Positions 30,911 to 42,767 of a DNA stretch of 64,000 nt are shown here, one piece after another. The position numbers and the translations under genes are program-made. The stretch is from NCBI GenBank assembly GCA_014905825.1, contig JACGCN010000024.1, positions 620,001 to 684,000 on the forward strand, written 5' to 3'. The DNA is from Lyophyllum atratum. Lineage: Eukaryota; Basidiomycota; Agaricomycetes; Agaricales; Lyophyllaceae. Numbering within the stretch: position 1 is the first letter of the stretch; the number at the start of each line of letters is the position of its first letter. Under the pieces are notes generated by a model. The model saw only the letters and a program-made list of their open reading frames with translations, ran no database searches and was not told where the DNA came from.

Positions 30911-33307
30911 ATGCCTCGTAAAACACCATCGACCACGGCCAGTGGGACTTCCTCCAGTGGTCTCAGTCTCCGTTCCAAGTTCGCCGTGGAGCTTTTTACT
31001 TTGGGGCTATGTACAAAGTACGACCCAAGAGTGATAGCGTCCCGTCTCAACGCTGCGAAGTCTAGTCTTGCAGGCGCGGTAGAAGAATTAGGGCAGTTTA
31101 ATCCACTGCTCTCTGACGAGGAATTTGATGTACACGTGGAGAAGTGCAGCGAGTGGGTTACGAGTCATGTTCTATCCCCTCCTAACCATTAACAGAGTTC
31201 TCTTGGGCAGACTTGTCCAAATCGTTGTGAACCAGATGCAGGAACAAGCTGCCAAGAAACCTTCCCTCATCGGGATGAAGAAGTTTAATGCCATGATGGA
31301 GACAGCTCGAGAACACGAGCTGCAGTGTCTAAAGGTGGCAAACGCAGTCACGGTAAGGAGCATTATATCCGTGGAACGAGCCTAGTAATCTAATACATGA
31401 CACCGTAGCAAGGTTCCTCGCGAGCCCAACGAAGGATGTTGGAAGAGAAACGTCTCAGAGGCACAAATACTTGGCCATCCCGGGACGACATCGAGGCGAG
31501 AATACAGAGTCTTGACGCGTTGGCAGCGGAGCTACGCGCTGCGAATATTCTCGATTTGCCCACAGCAGCTCAGACTCATTGTAAGTTTATGTTCAGCGGA
31601 TATAAATGCCGCGAATCCTCTCAATTCACTCTCGACAGCTCAGGCTCCTCTTGAGACTCTATTTTCTTCAAATGATCGACTCGATTTAGGGGATGAGGAT
31701 AAGCTTTTGGTGGATAGGGCTGTAGAGGTGAACCTGGATAGCGTAGACCCGAAGGTCAGTCTTGCCAAATGATCCAACCGTTCTCCTAGCGAATGATCGA
31801 GATTAGATTAGACCTTTAGCCGAAAGGCTCCAATCGCTTTTTCAAAATCTAAACGAGTACAGGCAGCTTGTAGCATGTCAGAACTCAAATGCGCGTAGAC
31901 TTCTTGATATGTTCCAGCGGGTCAGTGACACCCCTCCTCCTTAGCGACCCATCAGTGACCTTTTATAAACGAAACAGCTTCTAGACGGCGCAGACTCACT
32001 TCCACCAAGCTTTCACAGCCATTTAATTGTGGCAACGCAAAGACTTGCAGGCAAATCGGGATTGTTTCCTACGTGTTACGAACTGGATGGTGTGACCACC
32101 ATTGGAGACTCCCCTGTGAGCGATGGAGGCTTCGCCTTGATTTACAAAGGGAGTTTCCGGGCCCGACTAGTGTGTTTGAAGGTCATTCCGAGAATGGAGA
32201 GGGCTACAGAGGCCAGAGTCAAGCGTTGGTTGAAGGTTCCGTCTGCTCTAGCCCATTTCGTGTGGTGAAGCTCATGTCTTTTCAAAAGGATTGTTCAAAG
32301 GAGTCCATCCTTTGGGGTCAATTATCACATCCCAATCTCCTGCCTTTCTATGGAGTCTATCGCTTTAAAGGCGAGGTTGCCTTTGTTTCTCCCTGGATGG
32401 AACATGGCGATGTCAATCAGTATTTAAGACAGAGTGAGCACCGCGATGCCAATCGTGTTTTGTTGGTAAGCGGTGTACATCGCCTATCTTGACGCACCCG
32501 CCGCTGACCTGTTACGTCTACAAGTTACTCGATATTGCCCGAGGGCTGCAATATTTGCATAGGAAAGGAATTGTACATGGGGATTTGAAAGGGGTAAACG
32601 TTCTGTTTCCTCATGGAGACCCAAATCTGACAGATGGTTTATACAGAGAAACATCCTCGTCAATGAGTCCGGAAGGGCTTGTGTTGCCGACTTTGGATTA
32701 TCATCTATTTCAGATATAAATATATTGGCATGGGCGTCGCAATCCTCAGTGGCCTCGAAGGGAGGCACCAGCAGATGGCAGGCACCCGAGCTTCTACATC
32801 CAACGAGCGTCGCCGACACCCGAAATACAATGGCAAGCGATATGTATGCTTGGTCCTGTGTTGCGTATGAGGTACGCCAAGATCGTCATTCCACTATTGT
32901 CGTTGGTTGTAACTAAGGTTGTCCAGATTTTCACAGGAGACATTCCATTTCCTCACATTGAAAATGACAATCTCGTGAAGGAGGAGATCCGAAAAGGCGA
33001 CCGACCTGAAAAGCCTTCAGCGTCGAGTCCTAGCGTCACAAAGTGGGGGCTCACGGAGGATATCTGGAGGTTGATGTGGAAATGTTGGGAAACCAATCGT
33101 CTCATGCGACCAACAGTTGGGCAGGTTGTCGAGAGTTTATCGACGATGCTATCATCGGAGGACCTGCAACCTGCCGAACGACACACCGCACTTTCACCAG
33201 CGCAATTTCGGGAGTTGACACGTCAAGGTGGAACCCATGACGAGTTGACCGTTGACGTTCTTGAGAGCGTCGTAGGACTTTCTACAACCTCGAATACGAG
33301 TAATTGA
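30911..33307 (+). CDS. Tyrosine-kinase-like protein kinase, 633 aa, ten exons
   Basis: Exons: 30911-31143, 31196-31352, 31409-31580, 31639-31754, 31807-31920, 31978-32235, 32289-32465, 32525-32593, 32647-32871 and 32927-33307; all phases close. The N-terminal about 260 residues are helical (LSLRSKFAVELFTLG, RRMLEEKRLRGTN). The kinase domain follows: DGGFALIYKG (Gly loop), VCLKVI (Lys), QLSHPNLLPFYGV, YLHRKGIVHGDLKG (HGD catalytic loop), ACVADFGLSS (DFG), SRWQAPELL (APE) and SDMYAWSCVAYE. The C-terminal tail carries SPAQFRELTRQGG and DELTVDVLESVV, typical of the expanded Agaricomycete TKL family. It phosphorylates Ser/Thr or Tyr in the cytosol; the substrate is unknown. Three fragments of similar genes lie nearby (33.7, 44.5 and 51.7 kb). 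Confidence 0.9.
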
Positions 33308-33713
33308 GTCACGGTCTCTATGTCTTCGCGAATATGTTTCTTTTTACGCAAGACGCTTAGATGTCGAAGTAGTTTATAAACTGTATGATGACATAATATA
33401 AGCTCTCATAATCTATGGATGATCTCGTTTCGATGCTTGAACAGCAGCTGAATGGGATGATTACTGTATGTCTTGGGTGCGGGAGAATTGGGCGAGCGGG
33501 CAGCCGTTGGTGGAGGATGACCTTTTGGCGCTGAAGGCGAACATATCCAGGCTAACCAGAGAAGTGTAGCCATACGGACGCTCTCCACCAAGTTATTATA
33601 ATCCAAGGCCAATACCCGAATATTTGTGAGCGAGGACTCTCCCAGGTCCCTAGTAGCGTGTAGGACAATGCGGTCGCCAGTGTTGAGTCTTTGTCGATGC
33701 GAGATGTTCTAGC

Positions 33714-33832
33714 CTGGAAGCCTCCACCAAGCTTCCACCGAACTTATCCTTGCGACGTAGTGGCTTTCTGGGAGGTCGGGCCTATGTCCTGTACGTTACG
33801 AATTGAAAGATGTAACCTCTATTGTCATGCTC
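33714..33832 (+). pseudogene. Relic of TKL kinase exon 6
   Basis: CCACCAAGCTT, a TTGCGACG block, TACGTTACGAATTGAAAGATGT and AACCTCTATTG align with the start of exon 6 of the 30911 kinase (31995-32100: CCACCAAGCTTTCA, TGTTACGAACTGGATGGTGT, GACCACCATTG). There is no open frame and nothing of the kinase core downstream. It is a partial DNA-level copy now fused to non-homologous sequence. Confidence 0.7.
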
Positions 33833-33989
33833 TACTACATGTAGTGCAATCATGGCCGGGATGATGGTTTGGAGCATAGCATCTGTTTTGTTCTCGGAGA
33901 ACGGGGTGGCATCGGAGTCACAGGGCCCTCTTGGTAAATTCTGTTCGCTTTCAAGTGCAAATTATCAGCTCGGTTTGTTATACTTACAT

Positions 33990-34361
33990 ATAGCCCAGTT
34001 CTCCCACACCCTGGATAAGAACACTGCCATCCAGCTGTTCAAGCTCCTGAACAAGTACCGTCCAGAGGATAAGCACGCGAAAAAAGCTCGTCTTCAAGCC
34101 GCCACCGCTGCTGCTGCGGAGGACCAGGAAGCAGAGCCTGGGGTTTGTCTACTCGCTCACATCCATTTACCGGTATCCATTCTTTTTGTGGCACAGGATA
34201 CCAAGAAACCCCTATTCGCGAATTACGGCCTTAACCACATCGTCCGCCTCGTCGAGGCCAAGAAGGCGTCTCTTGTCATTGCCCATGATGTCGACCCTAT
34301 CGAGCTCGTGATCTTCCTCCCTGCGCTCTGCCGCAAGATGGACGTCCCCTACGTCATCGAT
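33990..34361 (+). pseudogene. Ribosomal protein eL8 (L7a) gene fragment
   Basis: The segment encodes an unmistakable internal part of the 60S ribosomal protein eL8: [20 protein letters not shown] and [20 protein letters not shown]. After a retained intron (about 34142-34195) it continues with [38 protein letters not shown] and MDVPYVI. The N-terminal about 90 residues and everything after VPYVI (the VKGKARLG region) are missing. One residue is lost in the conserved SLVVIAHD. Because the intron is kept, this is a genomic fragment and not a retrocopy. It ends directly before the HIT gene start and may provide its upstream region. The functional eL8 gene must lie elsewhere. Confidence 0.88.
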
Positions 34362-34388
34362 CGCATCCTCCTCCCAACCTTGTCGACG

Positions 34389-35195
34389 ATGGCTGCAAAT
34401 GAGGACACAACGTGAGTTATCAACGATTTCATTCCTAGTTTGGAGCCATCGTAATCGGTTGATCATATTCCGTATTTTCAGCTGCCTCTTCTGTAACATC
34501 TTGAAAGGTCTGCAATCGCAAACTATCAGCCTTATCGATATGTCGGCTTAGTTTTTCAACAGGGACAATACCTTGCCACAAGGTGTACGAAACTGAATAC
34601 AGGTATCTATGCTTCACAAGTACCAAACTTGACGACTTGGAATAACCTCGATTTACCCGCAAAGTTTCGCATTTCTTGACATCATGCCGACTTCCGAAGG
34701 GCATACGCAAGTAATCCCTAAATGTATGTTATCCCACTAACTTAAAGATGCGAGGCGCCCTTGGCTTACAAGCCTAACTATCGAAGATCATGCCCAAACG
34801 CTTGGGGATCTCCCGGATGAATATCTTCGGGACATAGGACCTGTCATCAAGAAGATAGCTCTAGCCACCGGTGTAGAGCAGTACAATGTCATCCAGGTAG
34901 GCAAAACTGCTTCAAGATCTTCCATTCCGTGATTTGGACCTCAACGGTTTCAAACAGAATAATGGCAAGCTCGCATTCCAGGTAATAAACTCACGCTCTT
35001 TTATCTTACCTCCTGAACTTGCTGATATCCTTTCTTTTACCTAACCAGCACATCCCTCACGTCCACTTCCATGTTGTCCCGAAGCCAAATGCAACTGAAG
35101 GACTGGTTTTCGACGCTGCCCTGAACTGGCCAATGAAGAAGGTCGAGAACGACGTTCTCGCTGCTACATGCGAGAAAATGAAAGATCGTCTATAA
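34389..35195 (+). CDS. HIT-family nucleotide hydrolase (HINT-like), 142 aa
   Basis: Seven exons (34389-34411, 34482-34507, 34563-34602, 34665-34723, 34787-34896, 34958-34981, 35049-35195) close in frame. The protein opens [17 protein letters not shown] with the CxxC-like start of Hint proteins. It continues [19 protein letters not shown] and ends with the histidine triad HVHFHVVPK, whose central His is the catalytic nucleophile in the family. HINT-type enzymes hydrolyse AMP-lysine and related phosphoramidates; one small domain acts as a homodimer in cytosol or nucleus. Length is usual for the family. Its start codon lies 28 bp after the last recognisable eL8 codon, so its promoter overlaps or lies within the eL8 relic. 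Confidence 0.9.
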
Positions 35196-35294
35196 AGATC
35201 ACTTCCTAATAAAAGTCAATCTCATGTCATAAAAATTTCCTAACCCTACGTACCGGTGATTTTAAGCGTGCCATATAACAAAAAAATAACGAGT

Positions 35295-37951
35295 CTATCT
35301 TTGCGCATGATGCGCAGACACTTTCGTAGGATTTTGCCGGTGCAATATAAAGAATTTCGAACTTTGTCGTTCACGAGGGTTGCAGAAGAGATCACGGGGC
35401 TCCCTTGCATCCGACTCCAATATGGCGTGCCTAGAAATCCACAAATCTTCAGCACGGAAAACGGATGCGGAGTATGCAAAGAGTAGACATTATCTCCAAG
35501 TGCTCGACTACATTCTCCCAAGTAGTCCATGCCTCAACATGAGCAGGACAATGATTGCAGGACCAACATGTATTGGTCAAGGTAGGGTCGGCCGGCCTCG
35601 TCAGACTCGTTTCTTCATCCTGTGTGAGGATCTGCCACGGAGGTTGTACGGGGTCGCCGATATTTTGTCTAGCATTGGAGTCGTCATGATCGGACATCGC
35701 ATGTGCAACCTAATGGAAGTCGGAAAATAATCGTTAGCGCACATAAACCGGGTGTTTCAAATAGCTGGACAAACAGCACTGCGCCACGGGTATACAACAT
35801 GGCCACATCCCCGATTCGTATGGGCGCACTTGGAGCAGAAGAACAGCGCGTCTCGCTCGTCCATATCTGTCACTGTTGCGCGTCTCGGGTCGAGACCAGC
35901 AAGCTGCACCAATGCAGCGGCGGTGGCAGACCCTTTCTTTGAGGGTGCCACAGCGGTAGGCGCAGGCCCATCCACGTAGGATATAAGAGCACCTGCGTCG
36001 CAACGATGGGTGACAATGGCATCGCAGCCAAACAAGATATTCAAAATGTCCCCCCATTGAAAGTTGCTTCCACATTTACTCCGACTGCATTTGAAGACCG
36101 ACGTCGCGAGATCTAAAACTTCTATCTCTGTCGATGGTGACGCCATTTCTTCGTTGGGGGTTGTATAGCTAGACGTCTTGGATCGTGCTAGTCTTTTCCT
36201 TAATATGGTCTTCCGCTGCTCTGCCCACGCAGAGCTTAGTTCGGGAAGAAGGGCCATCGCATTTCCGAAGCTATCTGCGCTGACGTCGATGTCGGGGTGA
36301 GCACGGATGACTTGTTTGAAAGCTGGGAACTTGGATATGATCTCCACAATGGGTGAATAAAGTATCTGGGAGGGGACAAGTGTCTTGAGGTAGGATTTGT
36401 ACACGCCTTCAACGACTTTGGTTCTAACTTCAATTCTATGTTGCAAGAGTTTTTGGAGTTCATCCTGTTCCTTCACGAGCTGCTTTTGCTTGAGTTGGTG
36501 GCTTTCCATCATGATCCGTTGAGTTTGGGCTGCCTGAATTTTCTTTTCAAGTGAAGGTCTGATGCGGTTCCAGACTGTGCGCCGGCGCGTGAGACATGTA
36601 GTAGGGGTAAAAGGGCTAAAAAATGACGAACTGAATTCACTTAGCGGGGCGGGATTTTCCACAGAATCTTCCGATCTGATTGAGTAGATGTCAACATACT
36701 TGTAGCCCAGCTTCATAAATTTATCGAAGATTCTATAAAAAATCTAAGAACCGATTCGCAACAACACAGTGCATACGAAAAAAATAACATACGCCTGACG
36801 CCGGCGTTCTAATGCTTCGATGGCCTCTTCGTTGAGTTGATCCATTTGCCAGTTGCTGCATATCAGGGCATGCTGATAGGGAGACTTTCGGTTATGACAG
36901 ACACTCATAAAATTCATGATACTGACCTGTGTAACTCGCCTCGTGGATTCGATGCATTTCAAGCGATAGTCTTCGAGCCGTTCCTGTGCGCCAGGTGCTT
37001 CCTTTTTCACTTGGTTCTTGAGAGTTTGCAATTGTTTTCCTATGCGATGTATGTCTGCGGGCAAGTAGAACTTGGTGTTCGACTCTGAGACTAGCGTTGA
37101 AATGTCAGAAAAGGGTCGCGTAAATGGACGTCGTTATTACTCTGCGTGTACGGCGCAAGCCCTATTATTTCTTTGCTAAGAGCAGGGAAAGCTTTGGTAA
37201 TTTTTGAGTAGTCCATAAGCCTGTCATTGAAGTATCGTTCCAAAGGAAGAAAATGACAAAGATAGCAAGTTACGAACTTTTGGATCCTGCACGACATACA
37301 GATGCGGCGGCGGATGCTCCAATCCACAGCGAGTACATTCGGGGCACCACAGAACTGGTCAGATTAGATAACAGTTAAGATATGAAAGCCGAATGAGATC
37401 TAGTGTTCAAACCTGGCATTTTTTTCCACCAAAGAGCAATGTCGCCCACTGCGGTTCTGAAAAATCAGGTGGGCATGACGGCATGTGTGCTTTTCTCCGT
37501 ACAGCCTTCCAGACGGTAACAGAATCGTCGGATATCAAGGTCTCACGGAGAGATTTGCTGGTACGGGTCAGGAGAACTAAATCTCTGGGTCCAAGATGCA
37601 TGAAAATCTACCAAATTCGGTTGGCCAATAAGTTACAGAAGACCCGGGGATCGAATCAAGTACCTCATACAGGATATCCAGGGGCATGGTCTGGAGCAGA
37701 CTCGGGCCCTCCGACTTCGTCTGTCTTGCCACATTCGGCTCTATGTCATCTGGAACCTTCCGCCCTTCGGGATTTGGGTACACACTTGGGACGCACTGAA
37801 AATGAAACTTACCGCCGCGACTATGGCGGTTTCCAATGTCCGAGTCGTCTGGTCTTGATTCGTCATTGAATCTGCGTGCGTTAGGATCATCCCTCGAATT
37901 CCCCTTGGCTTGCGATACCGCAGATCGGCGTGCCTGGTGGCGCCTTACCAT
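35295..37951 (-). CDS. F-box protein with zinc-binding C-terminus, about 716 aa
   Basis: Ten exons: 37951-37813, 37764-37664, 37607-37413, 37354-37278, 37220-37141, 37090-36927, 36872-36793, 36732-35775, 35709-35489 and 35430-35295. The F-box spans the second and third exons (LLQTMPLDILYE, IFMHLGPRDLVLLTRTSKSL). It is followed by WKAVRRKAH, a CxxC pair in CQFCGAP and RRRICMSC, a long helical middle (LEKKIQAAQTQRIMMESHQL), GLDPRRATVTDMDERD, and further cysteine pairs in FFCSKCAHT and CWSCNHCPAH. F-box proteins recruit substrates to SCF ubiquitin ligases through Skp1. Exon 8 is open throughout but could hide an in-frame intron near 36600-36700. It is divergent from APC10, and its stop lies 99 bp from the HIT stop. 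Confidence 0.8.
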
Positions 37952-38247
37952 AGTGGCTTAGAGCACAGTGAGGAGGTAGTGGTAGAGTACGAGGAGGGGT
38001 TGCTAGCGTTGCGAGCGCCTGACTCAAAGTAAAAGATCAAGTCGTTGCATGATCTTGGCCTGTCATGTTAACAGTCACGGAGAGACAGACGCTGTCAGAG
38101 GTGTGATTGTTCGATAGCATATTCAACGTGCTCGCTTGAGAACAGACGAGGTTACGAGGAGGCGCCAAGGGATGATAGTCATGGACAAAGTGGTCACGGT
38201 CATTGTCAAGTTACGACTCCGACCTTTGCCTCCAACTTCCATTCTCA
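37952..38247. promoter_or_regulatory. Divergent promoter, F-box / APC10
   Basis: These 296 bp separate the two start codons (37951 minus, 38248 plus). No strong motif was recognised. Both products act in ubiquitin ligation, which makes shared expression an attractive but unproven idea. Confidence 0.35.
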
Positions 38248-39136
38248 ATGTCTCTGAATCTGCAGCCAGGCGCTACCCTAAACACCCCAGACGACGGTAC
38301 CCCGCTCATTCATTCCGGTATGGACCTCAACTTTCTCGATGAATCAGAGTTTTCACTCCCTTACTCCAGCCACTGAGCCTCCTCCGCATCTCCCGTGGCC
38401 AGACATTTCTTCGCGTGCCAAGTGGTCCGTCTCGTCCTATAAATTTGGATTTGGTTCAGAATGTCTCCGGGACGACGATCCAGATACATTTTGGCAGTGA
38501 GTAGTAGTAGCACGCGTCGTCCTTTACGCTGATCGAGTTGTCTTTTTGTACAGTTCGGACGGGCCACAGCCGCATTTCATCACGGCCGAATTTCCTCGCA
38601 AAGTAGCCATCCAGGTATACCTGCTATCGTACGTTATAAAGCCCAAAAAGTTCTGACTTCTTTGCAGAAAATCAGCATACACCTCAGTTACCCTCAGGAC
38701 GACTCTTATACCCCATCAGCCCTTGCAATACGCGCCGGAACAGGCCCAAGTGATCTTCAGGACGTGCGTGTTGTGACACTAGAGAAACCGGAGGGGTGGA
38801 TTACGTTTGATGTCTCTTCTGAGCCTAATGAGGAGGGCGATGGGCTGTACGTTGCATTTGAACCCACTCTGAATCCACCATTGAAGCTGAATTTTAACCC
38901 TAGGGCCCCCGTATATGCTTACGTTCTGCAGATTATTATTGCAGCAAACCATATGAGCGGAAAAGACACGCATGTCCGTGGTCTCAAAATACTCGGGCCA
39001 GTCGAGTACGTCGTTGTCTTTCATCACATACCAGCTACGTCCTCATATTTTTTTGGCTTCTAGGGAACACACGTCGGGCGACGATCCATTTGCGTTCACC
39101 TCGCCGGCATTCAAGATGTTCGAGACCGTCCGTTAA
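38248..39136 (+). CDS. APC10/DOC1: Anaphase-promoting complex subunit 10 (DOC1), 222 aa
   Basis: Five exons (38248-38317, 38370-38496, 38554-38614, 38668-39005, 39064-39136; introns 52-58 bp) give a complete DOC domain. Visible landmarks are AKWSVSSYKFGFG, DDDPDTFWHSDGPQPH, ITAEFPRKVAIQ, YPQDDSYTPSALAIRAG, LQDVRVVTLEKPEGW, then QIIIAANHMSGKDTHVRGLK and ILGPVE. APC10 sits beside CDC20/CDH1 in the APC/C and helps bind D-box substrates, so it supports mitotic exit in the nucleus. The short acidic N-terminus and the C-terminal FETVR tail are as expected; the family's C-terminal Ile-Arg tail is replaced by Val-Arg. The stop lies 88 bp from the convergent sirtuin stop. Confidence 0.93.
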
Positions 39137-39224
39137 AACGCGTCGATTCCATTGCCCATTCACATTTATCACTGCATTCTTGATTAAAACCTCCATTGTA
39201 CAACTCTTGTGACTACAAGCCCCC

Positions 39225-40394
39225 CTACACATCGGGCCATAGCTGTTTCATATCCTCTTGAACATCAAGGACGTCTGGCAGCGTCTCCTCACACGGTCCA
39301 AGGAACACATAATCCGCCTCCTCGTCGCCTATCGACCGCCCAAGATTAAACACCGCAACCGTTCCCCCATTCTTCTTCACCTGCGACGCGAAACTCGCTG
39401 CGGGAACCACCTACAGTACCCAACCCTGGCATTAGATCTCTAACCCCAATCAGCCATGACCCAACTCACAGTGGAAGACGTCCCAACCACCAACAACAAA
39501 TCACACCCACTCATCTTCCTCGCGATCTCCCCCATCAGCGGGGGCACCTCCCCAAACCACACCACCTCGGGCCTTAACAAGCCTCCACATTTACCGTACC
39601 TGTTCGACCCCGCCCAAGCGTCACCACCACACTTGGGGATCTGATCTATCGTGATCGCGGTCCCAGAAGCCTCGCCCGGATCCTGTGTCTCCAGCTGGGC
39701 AAGCGCTGCGGCGAGCACGGGCGCGTAGGAGCGTTGGATGTGTTGGCAAGATGTACAGCGCGTGATGAACATGTCACCGTGCATCTCGATAAGGGACTCA
39801 ACAGGCGACGTCGCGTCGCCCGCTGCTCCTGCCTCCGTGGGAAGCGTTTCCAGCACCCGCAGCGCGAGAGCGTCGATGTTCTGCGTGACGTGTAGAGGAC
39901 GCTTAGTGTCGGGGGCGATGCGGGCACTTGTCGGGGCGTAGGCGAGGGCTGCAAGAGCGCGATGTGCATCGTTCGGTTTTGCGAGGAGATACCTGCGGAA
40001 CATGATACGAGTTGCAGGGGCGGCGTCGGGAAGTGGTTGCTTACTCGGATCGACGCCGATGGTAGAACTTCCATACGCCGACGGGGTCGTCTTTGAACGC
40101 TTGAAGCGTGGCGTAAGTGTTCGGGTCCTGCACGCGTCGCAGATCTCAGTACTCAGCTATATAATTACGTAGTTATGATAGCCCTCAAGTGCTGCTTACG
40201 AAGTTGTTCCAGAGTGAGTTATCTGAGTTACGATACGTTGGTATGCCTGCAGTTTCCGCGGTAAGGTACTATTGTTCAGTCTGGACATGGAACGGACCTG
40301 AAGCGGCCGATAGGCCTGCGCCAGAGAGTATAATAACACTCTTCGCGGAGGCGAGGGCGGCTCTGAAGGAAGCTTTGTCGGATGAGGGGGCCAT
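39225..40394 (-). CDS. Sirtuin, class III (SIRT5-like), 311 aa
   Basis: Exons are 40394-40298, 40246-40200, 40127-40045, 39992-39470 and 39410-39225 (introns 51, 72, 52 and 59 bp). NAD-binding and catalytic motifs are all present: [24 protein letters not shown], the catalytic His in IEMHGD, zinc Cys in CTSC and [21 protein letters not shown] and VAVFNLG. The class III pair, a Tyr and an Arg three residues later (FYHRRR), is kept; in human SIRT5 these residues select succinyl/malonyl-lysine. It is therefore likely a NAD-dependent lysine deacylase, possibly mitochondrial, though no clear targeting peptide is visible. The exon 2/3 junction uses the downstream acceptor at 40128; the nearer one breaks the frame. 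Confidence 0.92.
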
Positions 40395-40713
40395 GGTAAA
40401 GGACAAAATACAACGTCGAGATCAACGAGTTGGTTACCATGTTCAAGTTGTGATGGGTAGCGTGTCACTGTGGGCGCGCGTGACCGTGATATCCGCAAAA
40501 CTTAGTGGCAGTAGTAGTACTAAGCATTCGATTGCATGGAAGAGAAGAGGCAACGGAGGCGGCAAGGGATAGATAGAATTAAACTGCCATACCGGTACTA
40601 GAAGAAATTCGAATCAACGACGAATCCAAGCCAAAAAAATCGAGAAAGAACAGCCCATATCACAACCTCTTAAATAAGCCTCGATCCTCCTCAAAAGTCA
40701 GTTCAGGAACAAA

Positions 40714-42552
40714 TCAAACATCATTCCTCCTCTCCTGCGCCGATCCCGCGTTCTGCCCCACAACGTAGCTCTCAATCGTAAACCGTCCAGTGTCCACGAG
40801 GCGTGTCAGGAGCACATCGCCGAACGCAGTCATGGGCGTCAAGATGCCGCCCTTCCTCGCTAGCGCGGGCAGGCCGTCTGGAAGGGACGAGGACTTTGAG
40901 CTCGACGCAGAAGGCTGAGATGATGACGTTGCGGATACCGGCGGAAGAAGGAGGGAGAGTGCCGATTCTGAGATCATTACTGTTAAGAGCGTCAGTGGGA
41001 TGCGGTAATTGATATGGACCTAGAATATACTTGATGTTAGAGCGTATCCCGGATCGCGGTCGCCTTTAAACACGGTCTTGACGTGCACGGGGGGCGACGA
41101 GGTGGAGGTGGTGTGGTTGGTCGCTTTAAAGAACCCTTTTTGCATGGCCCTGTGCAATAATCACGTCGGTCGAGCATCCTCCTTCTAGGAGACAAAACAT
41201 GCTTACTCTTCTGAAGGCCCGCTTCCCGGGGGCGGCATGAGCTTCTGGACGAGCCAGCGGAACTAGCGCAATAACCGGATCAGAAAGGCAGTGACCATCA
41301 CAAGCGGCTTCTGCCTACTGGTGTGACCATAGCAAGCATCCCGAACCCAAAAGCCACCACAGACGAGACAATCACCGCCGAAAGGCGCGACGGCGTCACC
41401 AGGAACTCATCGTACCCAAATTCAGGCCCGTACCGTTCGCGCCGCGCGGCCTTCAAGTTCTCAACGGAACCGGCGGCATCGACTGGTTGATCAGACTGGA
41501 ATGGGCTTTTGGGAAATGAGTGTATGTGTATTTACGCACCACTTCGTGCTTGCATCTCCAAAAGGCCGAATGTCCGCTGCACGAGTTTTCTATTCGTCGG
41601 TTGCATGAAGAAGAACGCGCCGGCCACGGAGGTCTCCCCCGGGATGGATTGATTGTACAAGAGCTTGAACTTGGGCATTGGTCGACCTTCAACTACATGG
41701 AGGACATATATTGTTATGGAGTGCATGGAATGGGAGGCCAAGAAACCATACCAGGACTTAGGGAATAATCAGCCCCGCTCTCCCTCAACTTATCTCGGGG
41801 TACTTCGCCCATGATAGTCATCATAGTGCTCAGCGTCCCCCCGGAGACTCCACCGCGCACTTTGTGTGCGGTTATAGAAGTGGCGACGTCATAGTCGCCT
41901 ATGTACGAGGTACGTCAGCAGAAGGCTGCGGGACTGTGAGTAGGGAGGCATACCGTGAGCTTTAAGGGTTTTGTTGGAGAGATAGGCAGACGCATCCGAT
42001 GGAATGGAGTCGTAACCACATGAAGGAACAATAATTGCGCCGGTCTTGGTCGCAAGGTAGTCATACCTATGATGAAAACTGTTATCGTCCAGTGAAGGAT
42101 CATTAGCAGGCTGGCACACCTATATATAATCTGCCGAACCCATACACCCTCTCCGGTCAAGTCCACGTAGTGCACCCCATATTTCGCGCACGCCCTGCAA
42201 GTAATTCTCTATCAAAACAATCCAAAATCCACTAGTTACCCTGCACGCACTTTACGACAGGCGTCCCCCAGGTCCAGTATGGGCCCACGGTATTGATGAC
42301 TACCCGCGCACTCCTAACAGCGGCTTCTACCGAGTTCTCATCAGTCACGTCGAATTGCACGGTATTGACAGTGGGAGGCAGGGAGAGTTCCTGCACAAGG
42401 GTGTGCAGCTTAGATTGGGACCGTGCGGCGATAGAGAACGAGAAGAGGCCTTGAGTAAATTGGGGGTGGGCGGCGAGGTAGCGGGTTATAAGACGCCCTG
42501 TAAATCCGGTGGCGCCGAGGACGATGATGTCGGTTTGGGCGCTGCTCATCAT
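40714..42552 (-). CDS. Saccharopine-dehydrogenase-like oxidoreductase, 464 aa
   Basis: Nine exons (42552-42251, 42194-42120, 42066-41954, 41898-41752, 41692-41540, 41482-41319, 41262-41207, 41149-41031, 40979-40714) close exactly. An N-terminal Rossmann fold is clear: TDIIVLGATGFTGRLITRYL and INTVGPYWTWGTPVVK. It is followed by GVHYVDLTGEGVWV, CGYDSIPSD and HKVRGGVSGGTLSTM, as in the SCCPDH / trans-acting enoyl reductase family. A hydrophobic segment (LSAVIVSSVVAFGFGMLAMV) near residue 300 fits the membrane anchor of that family. The reaction is unknown; family members bind NAD(P) and some are found on lipid droplets. An in-frame ATG directly follows the first (MM), and one farther upstream at 42639 is less likely. 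Confidence 0.9.
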
Positions 42553-42767
42553 GTAGAGCAGTACTGAGCTGGACGGCTTCGGACTCCGGAACCGTGCTTT
42601 CAAGTTAACACATGCGTCATCCCTGCACGCTAATAGCATCCGAATAAAACATGCACAAATAAGGCGCTTATTTGGTTCGAAGTTCGCTGCTCCTGTCGGT
42701 CGAACGTTGTCGAACGTGGCGGAGACCAGCTTAACCTCCTTCTCTCAATTTACTTACACCGGATCGC

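Noticed and set aside
33990..34415. Reading the eL8 piece as a functional ribosomal protein gene
   Set aside because: The N-terminal and C-terminal thirds are missing, and a residue is lost from the conserved core.
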